A stretch of 64,000 bases of DNA from Peredibacter sp045999315 (GCF_045999315.1 NZ_CP174607.1:3844001-3908000), one strand, 5' to 3'. Shown: positions 42,970 through 51,759, counted from the stretch's first letter. The notes: generated by a model from the letters alone, not told the origin. Made by a program: numbers and translations.

Positions 42970-43096
42970 GGAGCCGTCTCCAGAGGAAATCTGCCCATGA
43001 CAGTTGCATCATGATGTTGATGGCCCGTTATTCAAACAGGCATCTTGATTGCACTTAAGTTTTTTGCAGATAGAAACCTTAAACAAAGGAAATTTT

Positions 43097-43240
43097 ATGG
43101 AAAATCAAAATCAAAACCAAAATCAAAATCCTCAAAGACCAGGACAACAAGGTCAACAAGGTCAGAAAGACTTTAACAAGCAAAATCAATCTGGTCAGGG
43201 TCAACAGAATGTGAACCCAAATCAGAATCCTCGTAAGTAG
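43097..43240 (+). CDS. Small Q/N/G-rich disordered protein
   Basis: A 47-residue protein made almost entirely of Asn, Gln, Gly, Pro and Lys (MENQNQNQNQNPQRPGQQ start), with no signal peptide. It has AAAGGA 8 bp before the ATG and is followed by a hairpin terminator, which supports a real gene. A frame starting 16 codons earlier has no site. Similar tiny QN-rich proteins occur in other bacteria but have no known role. Confidence 0.7.
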   Translation: MENQNQNQNQNPQRPGQQGQQGQKDFNKQNQSGQGQQNVNPNQNPRK

Positions 43241-43250
43241 GAACGTCACT

Positions 43251-43272
43251 AGAGCGTCCGAAAGGACGCTCT
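43251..43272 (+). terminator. Terminator-like hairpin after the Q/N-rich gene
   Basis: AGAGCGTCC-GAAA-GGACGCTCT forms a perfect 9-bp stem, 10 bp after the stop. Only TCCC follows instead of a T-run, so termination may be partial and could allow read-through into the beta-barrel gene at 43291. Confidence 0.6.
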
Positions 43273-43290
43273 TCCCTATAAGGACATAAT

Positions 43291-44220
43291 ATGAAGTATT
43301 TTCCTCTCATAATGCTTCTTATTTCCTTCACCGCTTTTGCCATTGAAGGTGGTGTGAGCCTTTATCCTCCTGGTTATTTAAGTCCCCAGGCAGGAATAGC
43401 ACCGAGTCCTGGTAGTTATGTGGGACTCGAATTTTATTCATACTCGGGAGATGCCGAAAAGCATACTCGCGCAGGCAGATTGTACTTCGATTCCGATCTC
43501 GAAATTTCCGCAGACATCTTTACTTATACCTATGCGGCCCAGGCAAAAGTCTGGAACAACGGAACTCCCTTCTTCTCAGTCATGCTTCCCTACACCAATA
43601 TTGAGATGGACGGTGAAGTTACAGGAACATTTCCCAATCTTGGACTCGTCGAAAGACATCGGTTTGAAAAATCCACTGGCTCTCTTGGAGACTCTTCCAT
43701 AACGGCCGGGGTTGGGTGGCATCGTGATTACTTTCACTATATGTTCTTAACTAATGTCTATGCTCCAACAGGTGACTATGACAAAAATAAGTTTCTGAAT
43801 GTTGGCCTTAATCGTTGGGGAATTCAGCCCATGGCGGCCTTCACTTATTTAAATGAGAAAAACGGGATCGAAGTCTCAAGTGCTCTAGGGTACATGGTGA
43901 ATCTTGAGAACACGGAAACAAAATACAACAGTGGTGATGAATTAAATGCAGAATTGGCAGTCATTCAACATTTCTCTAAAGCAGTTAACTTGGGTCTTAT
44001 TGGCTATGCCAACCAGCAAGTGACAGGAGATAGTGGTGAGGGAGCAATTCTTGGTGAATTCAAAGGCCAGGTCTATGGGGCCGGTCTAACACTGGGTGGC
44101 CAGGCCGCAATTACTGAGGAGCATGATTTCTTATTCAATTTTCGTTACTACAACGAGTTCAATGCCATCCATCGTTTTGAAGGACAAAGTTTTTACGTCT
44201 CGGGCACTGTCGACTTCTAG
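43291..44220 (+). CDS. Outer membrane beta-barrel of the Phenol_MetA_deg family
   Basis: A 309-residue protein with signal MKYFPLIMLLISFTAFA and mature IEGGVSLYPPGYLSPQAGIAPSPGSYVGLE, which is the family start (SphA/MetA-like). It has LYFDSDLEISADIFTYTYAAQ, a run of amphipathic strands and a C-terminal Phe (SGTVDF) typical of outer-membrane barrels. Family members are proposed transporters of aromatic compounds or are of unknown role. A good AAGGA site precedes the ATG. Confidence 0.85.
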   Translation: MKYFPLIMLLISFTAFAIEGGVSLYPPGYLSPQAGIAPSPGSYVGLEFYSYSGDAEKHTRAGRLYFDSDLEISADIFTYTYAAQAKVWNNGTPFFSVMLPYTNIEMDGEVTGTFPNLGLVERHRFEKSTGSLGDSSITAGVGWHRDYFHYMFLTNVYAPTGDYDKNKFLNVGLNRWGIQPMAAFTYLNEKNGIEVSSALGYMVNLENTETKYNSGDELNAELAVIQHFSKAVNLGLIGYANQQVTGDSGEGAILGEFKGQVYGAGLTLGGQAAITEEHDFLFNFRYYNEFNAIHRFEGQSFYVSGTVDF

Positions 44221-44276
44221 GGGCGAATTGTCCGATGAGGACGGTGTGCAAATTAGGAAATCAGAGGTTTAAGTTT

Positions 44277-44291
44277 TGGCACTGAATCTGC
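44277..44291 (+). promoter_or_regulatory. Candidate sigma-54 (-24/-12) promoter of the lipoprotein gene
   Basis: TGGCAC (44277-44282), 6 bp, then TGC (44289-44291) matches the TGGCACG-N4-TTGC layout, with the invariant GG and GC at the correct 12-bp distance. It differs from consensus at one -12 base and the base after TGGCAC. The lipoprotein start is 34 bp downstream. The sigma-54 gene itself is not in this window. Confidence 0.45.
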
Positions 44292-44324
44292 TTTATTCAT
44301 CTCCAGAGCTGCAAAAAAGGTCAA

Positions 44325-44792
44325 ATGGTGAAAGTAATTGTTTTATTAATGTTTATGATCGTCGGATGTACAAACCGTTATTACCGGGCCTCAGATGTTC
44401 GTCATGAGCTCCGTCAAAATTCTCGCAAGCTCGACATCATGCAGGCCAATATCGAGCATGACTTCATGGAAAAAGTCGCTTTCTATGAATTCTATACCAG
44501 TCGTCCGGATCAAAATGCTTTTTTTAGAGACGATCTCGCCTTTCGCATTCGTGACCTGGAAATCAAGAAAGATTCCCTGATGGCCAAATCAACTTACATC
44601 AAAGACAAGAATGACAATCTCCTTGATCAGCTTGCCGACAAAGGCAAGGTCAAAGAATCAGATGAGGCCTTCGATAACATAGAGAGCTTTGCAGACACAA
44701 CCAAGAAAGATGCCAATGGCCTCTTCCTTGATTATGCCAAATATATCAATGCTTCTCAGGATTTCCTCAGGTTTGCTCTCATCACGCTGTAA
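44325..44792 (+). CDS. Hypothetical coiled-coil lipoprotein
   Basis: A 155-residue lipoprotein. MVKVIVLLMFMIVGC gives a lipobox with Cys15. The rest is helical, with LRQNSRKLDIMQANIEHDFMEKV and IRDLEIKKDSLMAKSTYIKDK as heptad-like segments. No domain is recognised. It follows a candidate sigma-54 promoter and an AAAAAAGG ribosome site, and is convergent with the His-rich protein gene. Confidence 0.75.
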   Translation: MVKVIVLLMFMIVGCTNRYYRASDVRHELRQNSRKLDIMQANIEHDFMEKVAFYEFYTSRPDQNAFFRDDLAFRIRDLEIKKDSLMAKSTYIKDKNDNLLDQLADKGKVKESDEAFDNIESFADTTKKDANGLFLDYAKYINASQDFLRFALITL

Positions 44793-44798
44793 TATGAA

Positions 44799-45215
44799 TT
44801 AATCATTAACATAGAAAGGGTTGACCATATTGATAAAGACTCTATCAACTTGGATTCTAGCGTCACGAATAATGATGTTTTGAGGTTGATAGTCACCAAC
44901 AGGAGACTCAATAATATGTCCAGTCAGCACCTGCCCACCTTTCACAGAAGGTAAATTCAATTTTTGTGCCTGAAATAGGAAGTAAGTTTTCTTGAGAGGA
45001 ACATTAAGCTCTTTATGCTGGCGATAAATCTCTCTTTCCTCACGACTCGGGATAATCAAAGTCCCAGAAGCATCAAGTTGATGACTATGATGACCCTGCG
45101 CCACGAGATGACTAAAAAATCTATCATCGTCAGAAATAATAAAGCCATGCTGCATTTCATGGGCAAATGCTGTACCAACCGCCAGGAAACAAAACACCAG
45201 GAAAGTTTTAACCAT
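44799..45215 (-). CDS. Secreted histidine-containing protein, function unknown
   Basis: A 138-residue protein with signal MVKTFLVFCFLAVGTAFA and mature HEMQHGFIISDDDRFFSHLVAQGHHSHQLDASGTL. The His cluster near the mature N-terminus (HEMQH, HHSHQ) could bind metal. A longer frame starts 11 codons earlier, but the ATG at 45215 has TAGGAGG upstream. It is divergent from lysR, with an 83-bp shared upstream region, so LysR may control it. Confidence 0.75.
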   Translation of the reverse strand: MVKTFLVFCFLAVGTAFAHEMQHGFIISDDDRFFSHLVAQGHHSHQLDASGTLIIPSREEREIYRQHKELNVPLKKTYFLFQAQKLNLPSVKGGQVLTGHIIESPVGDYQPQNIIIRDARIQVDRVFINMVNPFYVND

Positions 45216-45298
45216 AATTCCTCCTATGGAATATGAACAACCTCCCAAAAAAGCATTAAGTTGAATAATTCATATATTTAATGTATCCATCAATATAA

Positions 45299-46162
45299 AT
45301 GAGTTTACTCAGCCATAACCTTCAGGCCTTCCTTGCCATCTACGAATCAACCACTGTCAGTGGTGCGGCAGAGGTATTGGGAATTGGACAAACGGCCGTG
45401 ACTCAGAGAATTCGTGCTTTGGAGCAAGAACTAGGCGTAACTCTTTTCACACGTAGCCGTAAAGGGATGCTTCTTACCCCTGAAGGAAAGTCTCTTCTAA
45501 AGTACTGTCTAAGAAGCCGAGAAATTGAGAGTGAAACCCTTTCCGAGCTTAAGGATGTAGGAATTAAGCAGGAAATTGAGATCCGAATCGCTGGTCCAAC
45601 CAGCTTCGTATCCGGACGGGCCATTCCCCAATTAAAAAACTATTTCATTAAGTATCCAATGGTGAATCTTCAATTCATTATTGATGACAGAAGTAATCGA
45701 CTGGACCTTATTAAGCAAGGCCAGGCAGATGTCGTTGTCCTCTATCCCTTTCAGGTCCCTAATGAGCTTGATAGCAAGATGATACGACCAGATGAATATC
45801 ATCTTGTTGGACACCCAAAATGGAAGGGCCGTGATCTCATTGATATCATCAAGACAGAACGACTGTTTGCCTTTCATCCTGAAGACAATACCAGTCTAAA
45901 TTATCTCAAGACGTTTAATCTCCTTAAACACGTGAAAAACCCAAGACTCTACGCCAATGAAAATTTGGCGCTTACTCGTCTTATGCAGTACGGAGTCGGC
46001 TATGGGATTTTATCTAAAGAGATTTCTGAACCCTTTCTCACCAACAAGACTTTGGTTCTTTTGAACCAAGGAAAAATCATGAAAGATCCCCTGGCCCTTG
46101 CTTGGTATCCACGTCATGAAATGACACCCTACTTTCACGATCTCTTAGCGGCCATTAATTAG
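45299..46162 (+). CDS. LysR-family transcriptional regulator
   Basis: A 287-residue LysR protein. The HTH is LQAFLAIYESTTVSGAAEVLGIGQTAVTQRIRALEQELGVTLFTRSRKG (residues 8-57), followed by an effector domain from about residue 95. The ArgP-like N-terminus is close to the classical LysR pattern. There is no good ribosome site at the ATG. It is divergent from the His-rich secreted protein gene; LysR proteins often act on a divergent neighbour, but no clear T-N11-A site was confirmed. Confidence 0.92.
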   Translation: MSLLSHNLQAFLAIYESTTVSGAAEVLGIGQTAVTQRIRALEQELGVTLFTRSRKGMLLTPEGKSLLKYCLRSREIESETLSELKDVGIKQEIEIRIAGPTSFVSGRAIPQLKNYFIKYPMVNLQFIIDDRSNRLDLIKQGQADVVVLYPFQVPNELDSKMIRPDEYHLVGHPKWKGRDLIDIIKTERLFAFHPEDNTSLNYLKTFNLLKHVKNPRLYANENLALTRLMQYGVGYGILSKEISEPFLTNKTLVLLNQGKIMKDPLALAWYPRHEMTPYFHDLLAAIN

Positions 46163-46227
46163 CAGACGTCAAAGGTCTTGATTCACACAGCATTTTCAAT
46201 TTCTGTCCTATTCTCCATCTTATCTTC

Positions 46228-47157
46228 ATGAAGAATCTTCTAATTACACTTTCGTTCTTACTCGTCGCATGTGCCACCCCAAGGAAAGAGAAGGCCCCGC
46301 CAGCTCCTCTCCCTTCCTGGGCCAATACACAAGTGAAGGAGGCCATCCTCGATTATTTGAAAGTAGTCACCGATCCAAAGAGTCCCGACTTCATTCCGCT
46401 TGAAGACAGAATTGCGACCTTTGACAATGATGGAACACTCTGGGCCGAAAAGCCCGTAGTGCAAGGGCTTTTTGCGATGGAGAGAGCAAAAGAAATGGGA
46501 ATGAAAGTGAATCCCAAACCTTCTGAAAAAGAGTTCTTCAAAATTGTGATGAAGACCCATACTGGCATGTCTGAAGAGACCTTTGAAAAAGAAGTGAAGG
46601 AATTTTTTGATACCGCTCTTCACCCTACCTATAAAGTTCCTCTCGATCAAACAGTCTATCAACCGCAGTTGGAACTTATGCAATTACTACGCGACAATGG
46701 TTTTACCATTTTTATCTCTTCGGGAGGAACCATTGAATTCATGCGGGTATTTAGTCAGAAACTTTATCAGGTCCCTGGTGAGAGAGTCATCGGTTCTAAT
46801 TTTGTATATGCCTTTAATCCCAAAACCAATCAGCTAAATCGTCTTCAGAAATTTGAATTTAATAATGATAAAGATAAAAAGCCGGTGGGAATTCAACGTC
46901 AGATTGGCAAACGTCCTGTCATCGCCTGCGGTAACGTGGGAAATGAGGGTGATGTTCAGATGCTCCGTTTTTCACAAGGAAGTAAGTATCGTTCCCTTCA
47001 ATTACTAGTAAATCATGATGACGGCGAAAGAGAGTTCATTTACGGAGAACCTAAAAACACATCACTCAACTGGGCCCAGCAGTACAAGTGGAATGTCATC
47101 AGTATGAAAAAAGATTGGTTAAAAGTATTTCCGGATAAAAAAGAACCTGTAGAATAG
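46228..47157 (+). CDS. HAD-superfamily lipoprotein phosphatase
   Basis: A 309-residue lipoprotein: MKNLLITLSFLLVAC gives a lipobox with Cys15. A HAD core follows with IATFDNDGTLWAEKP (motif I, Asp-x-Asp-Gly-Thr) and ISSGGTIEFMRVF (motif II), so a phosphatase is likely. The acidic DDGEREF near the end may supply later motifs. Family members with lipoprotein or periplasmic signals include nonspecific acid phosphatases. It is followed 5 bp later by a membrane protein gene. Confidence 0.85.
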   Translation: MKNLLITLSFLLVACATPRKEKAPPAPLPSWANTQVKEAILDYLKVVTDPKSPDFIPLEDRIATFDNDGTLWAEKPVVQGLFAMERAKEMGMKVNPKPSEKEFFKIVMKTHTGMSEETFEKEVKEFFDTALHPTYKVPLDQTVYQPQLELMQLLRDNGFTIFISSGGTIEFMRVFSQKLYQVPGERVIGSNFVYAFNPKTNQLNRLQKFEFNNDKDKKPVGIQRQIGKRPVIACGNVGNEGDVQMLRFSQGSKYRSLQLLVNHDDGEREFIYGEPKNTSLNWAQQYKWNVISMKKDWLKVFPDKKEPVE

Positions 47158-47162
47158 ACTTC

Positions 47163-47501
47163 ATGACCTATCAGGAAATGAAGCCGATTATTTTAAACTT
47201 CTTGCACGTTTCAAGAGATGCCATTCACATTCATATTGGATTTGGATGTCTTGTCCTGACTCTTCTTTTTACAAAGAAGAAACTCAATTCCTTCTACTCG
47301 ATTCTACCGGGATTTATTGTTTCAGTTATTATGGAGATCTTAGACCTGAAAGACGATTATTTTGGCCGAGGTGTACTGAACTTTGGGGCCAGTCTTCATG
47401 ATTTGGTGAACACCAATTTCATCCCATTTATTCTTGTTCTTTTAGCGAAACGTTTGAAAACCAAACTTGTTTCCAGCGAGTCGTCTTCTCAGGAGCACTA
47501 A
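47163..47501 (+). CDS. Small membrane protein
   Basis: A 112-residue inner-membrane protein with about three spans: HIHIGFGCLVLTLLF, ILPGFIVSVIMEIL and FIPFILVLLAKRL. No family is recognised. It follows the HAD lipoprotein gene by 5 bp, so they form a pair. Its 3' 74 bp overlap the GFA gene on the opposite strand. Confidence 0.65.
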   Translation: MTYQEMKPIILNFLHVSRDAIHIHIGFGCLVLTLLFTKKKLNSFYSILPGFIVSVIMEILDLKDDYFGRGVLNFGASLHDLVNTNFIPFILVLLAKRLKTKLVSSESSSQEH

Positions 47502-47847
47502 GTTTCTTTGGAGAAGCAGACACCTTCTCTCCAAATGTCGCTTTCATCACCTGACTGTTGACGGCCCCAAACAACTTGCCACTCTCTGCATAAACCACAC
47601 CCACAACAAAGCTGCAGTTTTTACAAAACAGGAACTCAGCAGTTTCACTTCCTTGTCGGTACTTACCTAGATGCTTGGCATTTACGAGGAACGACAAATC
47701 GCCTTTGGGATCAGAGATATAAGAGATATTTTGCTTAAGACAAAAATCACAATCACAGGCCCTAGGTTGGTAAGAAGAAGAAACTTCTGAGAGTTTCATT
47801 TCTATCTGGATATTTCCACAATGACAGGCACCGCTTAATTTGCTCAT
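47428..47847 (-). CDS. GFA (glutathione-dependent formaldehyde-activating / CENP-V-like) domain protein
   Basis: A 139-residue zinc-binding GFA-domain protein. The N-terminal GACHCGNIQIEMKL is characteristic, and RACDCDFCLKQN and FLFCKNCSFVVGV provide the other Cys ligands. The family includes formaldehyde-activating enzymes, but most members have no tested function. It ends inside the convergent membrane protein gene (74-bp overlap) and begins 80 bp from the DUF1624 gene. Confidence 0.88.
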   Translation of the reverse strand: MSKLSGACHCGNIQIEMKLSEVSSSYQPRACDCDFCLKQNISYISDPKGDLSFLVNAKHLGKYRQGSETAEFLFCKNCSFVVGVVYAESGKLFGAVNSQVMKATFGEKVSASPKKLSAPEKTTRWKQVWFSNVSLKEQE

Positions 47848-47926
47848 ACCTCATCATATATAAAATAATCATAAATCCGAAATTTAAAAATTGCAAATGA
47901 CTTGCAATTAACTTATAACCCTAGTC

Positions 47927-49039
47927 ATGAAAAGGCAAATCTCCATCGACGCGACTCGAGGACTGGTGATGTTACTGATGCTGGTAGATCACGCTCGTGA
48001 ATTCTTCTATCTTCATGCTCAGGTTTCAGATCCGGTGAATGTTTCAACCACGCCTCCTGATCTTTTCTTCACGCGTTTGGCCGCTCATTTATGCGCTCCC
48101 GTATTCGTGGCCCTGACCGGTCTTGCGGCCTATCTTTATCAAAACAAGAATGGAAAAAGTGCGGCCTCGGAATTTCTCCTCAAGCGTGGAATCTTTCTAA
48201 TGGTATTAGAACTCACCGTGATTAATTTTGGTTGGACCTTTTCCTTTCCTCCTTCCACTTTGTTCCTACAAGTCATTTGGGCCATTGGCCTCTCTATGAT
48301 TTGTCTTTCCGGAATTCTTTGGCTTCCTCGAAGGGCGCTTATCACTCTGGGACTGGTGATTATTTTTGGCCATAACCTACTAGATCCCATTTCTTTTTCT
48401 GAAGGACTAGGACAACAGGTTTGGGCGATCATTCACGATCGAAGCTACATTGATGTCTTAGGCATGAAAGTAAGAACTTCGTATCCCGTTCTGCCATGGA
48501 TTGGAGTGATCACTCTTGGTTATGGAATTGGGCCATGGTTTAGATCAAATGCTGAAACCAAAAATAAAAAACTCGTAAACTTTGGTCTCACTTTCTTAAT
48601 TACATTTTTCTTATTGAGAATCATTAATATCTACGGAGAACCTCTTCCATGGAAACTTTCAGACACGTATCTTCAAACAGTGATGTCGTTTTTCAATCTC
48701 ACAAAATATCCACCATCGTTGGATTTTCTTCTCCTGACTCTTGGAACCGGACTTCTCATTTTGCGAGGAATGGAAAAAGAATCTCGTCTCACTCGCTACT
48801 TAAGCGTGTTCGGGAGCACTCCGCTGTTCTTTTACATGGTTCACATTTATCTACTCAACATCATCAACAGCTCACTCAAATTTTTCCTTGGGCCTAACCA
48901 AGGAAACTATTTTAGTGTGCCCAATGTTTGGTATCTGTGGTTGGTTTCAGCAGTGCTCGCCGTTCCACTTTGGTACATTTGCCGTTGGTATGGAAGAATC
49001 AAAAAAGGAAGTACAAATACTTTACTGAAGTATATTTGA
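47927..49039 (+). CDS. DUF1624 (heparan-alpha-glucosaminide acetyltransferase-like) membrane protein
   Basis: A 370-residue membrane protein with about 10 hydrophobic segments. The N-terminus ISIDATRGLVMLLMLVDHAREFFY is typical of DUF1624/HGSNAT-like acetyltransferases, with the conserved Asp-His-x-Arg. MVHIYLLNIINSS near the end also fits. Such proteins may move acyl groups across the membrane to sugars, but substrate is unknown. It is convergent with the alpha/beta hydrolase, 2 bp from its end. Confidence 0.85.
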   Translation: MKRQISIDATRGLVMLLMLVDHAREFFYLHAQVSDPVNVSTTPPDLFFTRLAAHLCAPVFVALTGLAAYLYQNKNGKSAASEFLLKRGIFLMVLELTVINFGWTFSFPPSTLFLQVIWAIGLSMICLSGILWLPRRALITLGLVIIFGHNLLDPISFSEGLGQQVWAIIHDRSYIDVLGMKVRTSYPVLPWIGVITLGYGIGPWFRSNAETKNKKLVNFGLTFLITFFLLRIINIYGEPLPWKLSDTYLQTVMSFFNLTKYPPSLDFLLLTLGTGLLILRGMEKESRLTRYLSVFGSTPLFFYMVHIYLLNIINSSLKFFLGPNQGNYFSVPNVWYLWLVSAVLAVPLWYICRWYGRIKKGSTNTLLKYI

Positions 49040-49041
49040 GT

Positions 49042-49725
49042 CTAGATAAAATCCATCAGAATCATATTTAAGATTCCGGGTTGTTCGAGCGGGACAAAAT
49101 GTCCGCAGTCATTAATGGATTCAAACCTTGCGTTCAGTGGATTCTTTGCAGTTCTTTCAATTGAGGTAGGAGAAACAATTTTATCTTCTTCCCCTCCAAT
49201 ATAGAGCATTGGTGTTTCCACTCGTTTAAGGTCAAGACTTAAATTTCTTCTTTCTAACGTGGCCTTGAGTTGCCTTAGATAAACTTCCTTAGCATCAGCT
49301 CCGGCCATGGCATGAATGGTATTTCTGATTTCAAAGTTCTCGTATGAATTTGGTGCCAGGTAATCTTTTAAACGCTTATCGGTGATTCCAGTAAACTTCC
49401 CTTTTTCCAAGGCCGGCAAAGTATCGAGAACAAGCCTCTTCTCTTCCGGCGGATAACCTTCTCCTCCGGCCGCAATCACCACTACTTTTTCTACTCGCTC
49501 AGGATATTTAATCACAAATTCCTGGGCCACATGTCCGCCCATCGAAAAACCAATAAGAGTCATTTTCTTTTGAGGAAGATTTTTCACAAGTTCGAGCATG
49601 TCTTCTATTGTTTCCGAATGACGAAGATCAATCACCTTGTAATGAGAAAACTCTTCTAGCTGATACTGAAAAACTCGTTCATCACAAAGAGTGCCTGGAA
49701 GAAAAACGCAAAACTTTTCAATCAT
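49042..49725 (-). CDS. Alpha/beta hydrolase
   Basis: A 227-residue esterase or lipase-like hydrolase: nucleophile elbow IGFSMGGHVAQEF (Ser in GFSMG), the acidic residue near LYIGGEEDKIVSP, and His in CGHFVPLEQPG. No signal peptide is visible. It begins at the TAATG junction with the trypsin-like gene, so the two are translated together. Substrate is unknown. Confidence 0.92.
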   Translation of the reverse strand: MIEKFCVFLPGTLCDERVFQYQLEEFSHYKVIDLRHSETIEDMLELVKNLPQKKMTLIGFSMGGHVAQEFVIKYPERVEKVVVIAAGGEGYPPEEKRLVLDTLPALEKGKFTGITDKRLKDYLAPNSYENFEIRNTIHAMAGADAKEVYLRQLKATLERRNLSLDLKRVETPMLYIGGEEDKIVSPTSIERTAKNPLNARFESINDCGHFVPLEQPGILNMILMDFI

Positions 49726-50555
49726 TATTTTAATTTACTCATGGTTTCTAGTACCCATTTTTGGGCCATAGAAAGTCTAGCATGAAGATTAAGATAAGAA
49801 ATCCCGGTTTCAGACTCGCCATTCTCAGTAATATCCTTGAATGTGTAGAGAGTGTTGATTCCAACAACCTTACCGTCTTTAATTAAGGGGCCTCCAGAAT
49901 CACCAAGACAAAGACTAGCAGAATCAGACTGTCTTTTCTTGCCTGGAGTAACAATATTGTTTTTATAAATGAGTGAAGATATATCCTGATAAAATTCAGT
50001 CATGATACCTTGATCCTCGGAGAGACACTCCTCAGACAATGAATCCACTTTGGCCATTTTACGAAATGGAAAATAGCCTTCCAAATCATTCAGCGATTTT
50101 GTGCAGCCATAACCATAGAAACTCAATTTTTCTCCTGATGCGATTTCAGAAAAATCAAGTTCCCTTGTTGGAACGGCCTCAAACTCTGCAGACGGTGACA
50201 CTTTAACAATCGCGATGTCTTGTACTTTTATGCTTTCCGTATATTCATTCTCATTTCCTAAGGCCGCATAGCTAGGATGAATGAAGACTTCTTCCGTAGT
50301 TAGTTTGACAATTTTGAACTCTTGATTGCTTTGTTTAGTAGTAAACCCCACCACTTCTGAAGAGTCATCAAAACAATGGGCAGCAGTGATGAGAAGATTA
50401 GGAGCAATCTTAGTGGCCGTGCATGCGCTCTGATCGCCCAGTGCTATCAGCACAATGCCTTCACTGTCGGCCTGATCAGTGTCCCCACCAATGATGGCAT
50501 ATCCAGCAAATGGAGTGCTTAAAAGGAGAAGTAGTGAAAGATAAAGCATTTTCAT
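49725..50555 (-). CDS. Secreted trypsin-like serine protease (S1 family)
   Basis: A 276-residue secreted protease. Signal MKMLYLSLLLLLSTPFAGYA precedes a mature IIGGDTDQADSEG start. The catalytic triad is seen in LITAAHC (His), VQDIAIVKV (Asp) and CLGDSGGPLI (Ser). The short IIGG start without a long propeptide suggests activation at the signal cleavage site. ATGs at 50555 and 50549 are near; none has a strong ribosome site. It overlaps the hydrolase by one base. Confidence 0.93.
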   Translation of the reverse strand: MKMLYLSLLLLLSTPFAGYAIIGGDTDQADSEGIVLIALGDQSACTATKIAPNLLITAAHCFDDSSEVVGFTTKQSNQEFKIVKLTTEEVFIHPSYAALGNENEYTESIKVQDIAIVKVSPSAEFEAVPTRELDFSEIASGEKLSFYGYGCTKSLNDLEGYFPFRKMAKVDSLSEECLSEDQGIMTEFYQDISSLIYKNNIVTPGKKRQSDSASLCLGDSGGPLIKDGKVVGINTLYTFKDITENGESETGISYLNLHARLSMAQKWVLETMSKLK

Positions 50556-50661
50556 GACATCATAGATGCACAAGAAATACCAATATCCTCACCCTGATTT
50601 CGGATACTTATTGAATACCAAGTATTGAAAAACAGACACCTGTCAAAACTAAATACAGATT

Positions 50662-51453
50662 CTATTTCGTAAGACCCAGCTCAGTTAGAATTTCCATTGT
50701 AGTGTCTCGCATTCTCGGTCCACCTGGAGTCTTTTGATCTTTTAGATCTATTCCGTTTCCAGCGAAGACATAAGTTTTATCCCCGTTCTTTAAAACACCC
50801 ACAAACCAGCCGAACATTTTTCCGGGTTTCTGCATACAACCATGCCCCTTCACACACCCCGTTCCGGTCTTACCGTAGAGATCAGCATTACCGAGTTTCT
50901 TAATAAACATCACTTTCTTCGTCAGATCAGTCGAGCGTTTTGAAGCAAGCTTGCCGTTCCAGAAATTTGTCAGGAAGTTTACTTGCTCATGAGGAGAAAT
51001 CTTCAAGCTCGATGTAACCCATGCGGTCTTAATTCCGCCTGAGAAATCCTGATTACCGTATTTATATTTTTCTAAGAATGATTGAATGGTTTTCTCACCC
51101 AACTGAGGCATGATCCATTCAGTTACCCACTTCGCCGAAGTGCTCATGAAGGTCATGGGAGTAAGATCTTGGTTAATTTCCGGACGATCGCGTTTTACCC
51201 CGTCCCATTTAATCACCTGATTCTCATCTTTAAACACACCCTTCTCAAAGGCCATAAGAGAAGCCGCAATTTTGAAAGAAGAATTTGGCGGAATCCTTTC
51301 ATCACAGCGAGGTGAATTGTATTCGGCAATAATTTTGCCTGTATTCAAATCGGAAATTGTGAAACAGGCCTCGCGATCAGAAAAATGTTTTTTGAAATCA
51401 ACGTTAGCAAAGGCAGTATGAGAAACAAGAAGAAATAAAAATAGATTTTTCAT
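50662..51453 (-). CDS. Class D (OXA-type) beta-lactamase-like protein
   Basis: A 263-residue secreted serine hydrolase. The signal is MKNLFLFLLVSHTAFA. Class D motifs are S58-x-x-K61 in PNSSFKI, YGN at 132-134 (KYKYGNQD), KTG at 195-197 (LYGKTGTG) and WFVG at 216-219. Motif S-x-V is changed to S106-A-K108, where Val is usual, so activity and carbapenem handling are uncertain. Two Cys pairs may form disulfides (Cys200 and Cys206 in TGCVKGHGCMQ). It is chromosomal, without mobile-element neighbours. Confidence 0.9.
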   Translation of the reverse strand: MKNLFLFLLVSHTAFANVDFKKHFSDREACFTISDLNTGKIIAEYNSPRCDERIPPNSSFKIAASLMAFEKGVFKDENQVIKWDGVKRDRPEINQDLTPMTFMSTSAKWVTEWIMPQLGEKTIQSFLEKYKYGNQDFSGGIKTAWVTSSLKISPHEQVNFLTNFWNGKLASKRSTDLTKKVMFIKKLGNADLYGKTGTGCVKGHGCMQKPGKMFGWFVGVLKNGDKTYVFAGNGIDLKDQKTPGGPRMRDTTMEILTELGLTK

Positions 51454-51490
51454 AGATGAAGTATAACTTCGAATTCACTTACCTACAATC

Positions 51491-51720
51491 TCATGCCCTC
51501 TCATCTTTTGGAGAATCCATGACAACGAGTGAAGTAATTGAAGTGACCTGCGGTAAAGTCCCCAAGACTTCTGTATGAAAGTATTTATAGGCCGCCAGAT
51601 CGGCAGTCTCGACGCGCAGAAGATATTCAAACGTGCCCGTCACTTTGTGACATTTGCGGCTCCGGAGATGGCCTGTTCAAATTTCTCTTGATCGCTTTTT
51701 GAATGATTTGAAAGACCGGT
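51491..51720 (-). pseudogene. Remnant of an Lrp/AsnC-family regulator (C-terminal part, frameshifted)
   Basis: On the minus strand, frames encode TGLSNHSKSDQEKFEQAI and then, after a frame change near 51642, VTGTFEYLLRVETADLAAYKYF continuing to SITSLVVMDSPKDERA and a stop at 51491. This is the typical Lrp ligand domain (VTGxxDYLLxV). Its N-terminal HTH is absent, and an ORF6N gene lies where it would be. It appears decayed by a frameshift plus truncation. Confidence 0.75.
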
Positions 51721-51759
51721 ACATTGATCGAATAATTTACAGTTTTTTCAGTGAGTTAC

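Noticed and set aside
45216..45298. A T-N11-A LysR operator in the divergent gap
   Set aside because: The gap is AT-rich and many T-N11-A pairs occur by chance; no clear dyad could be chosen.
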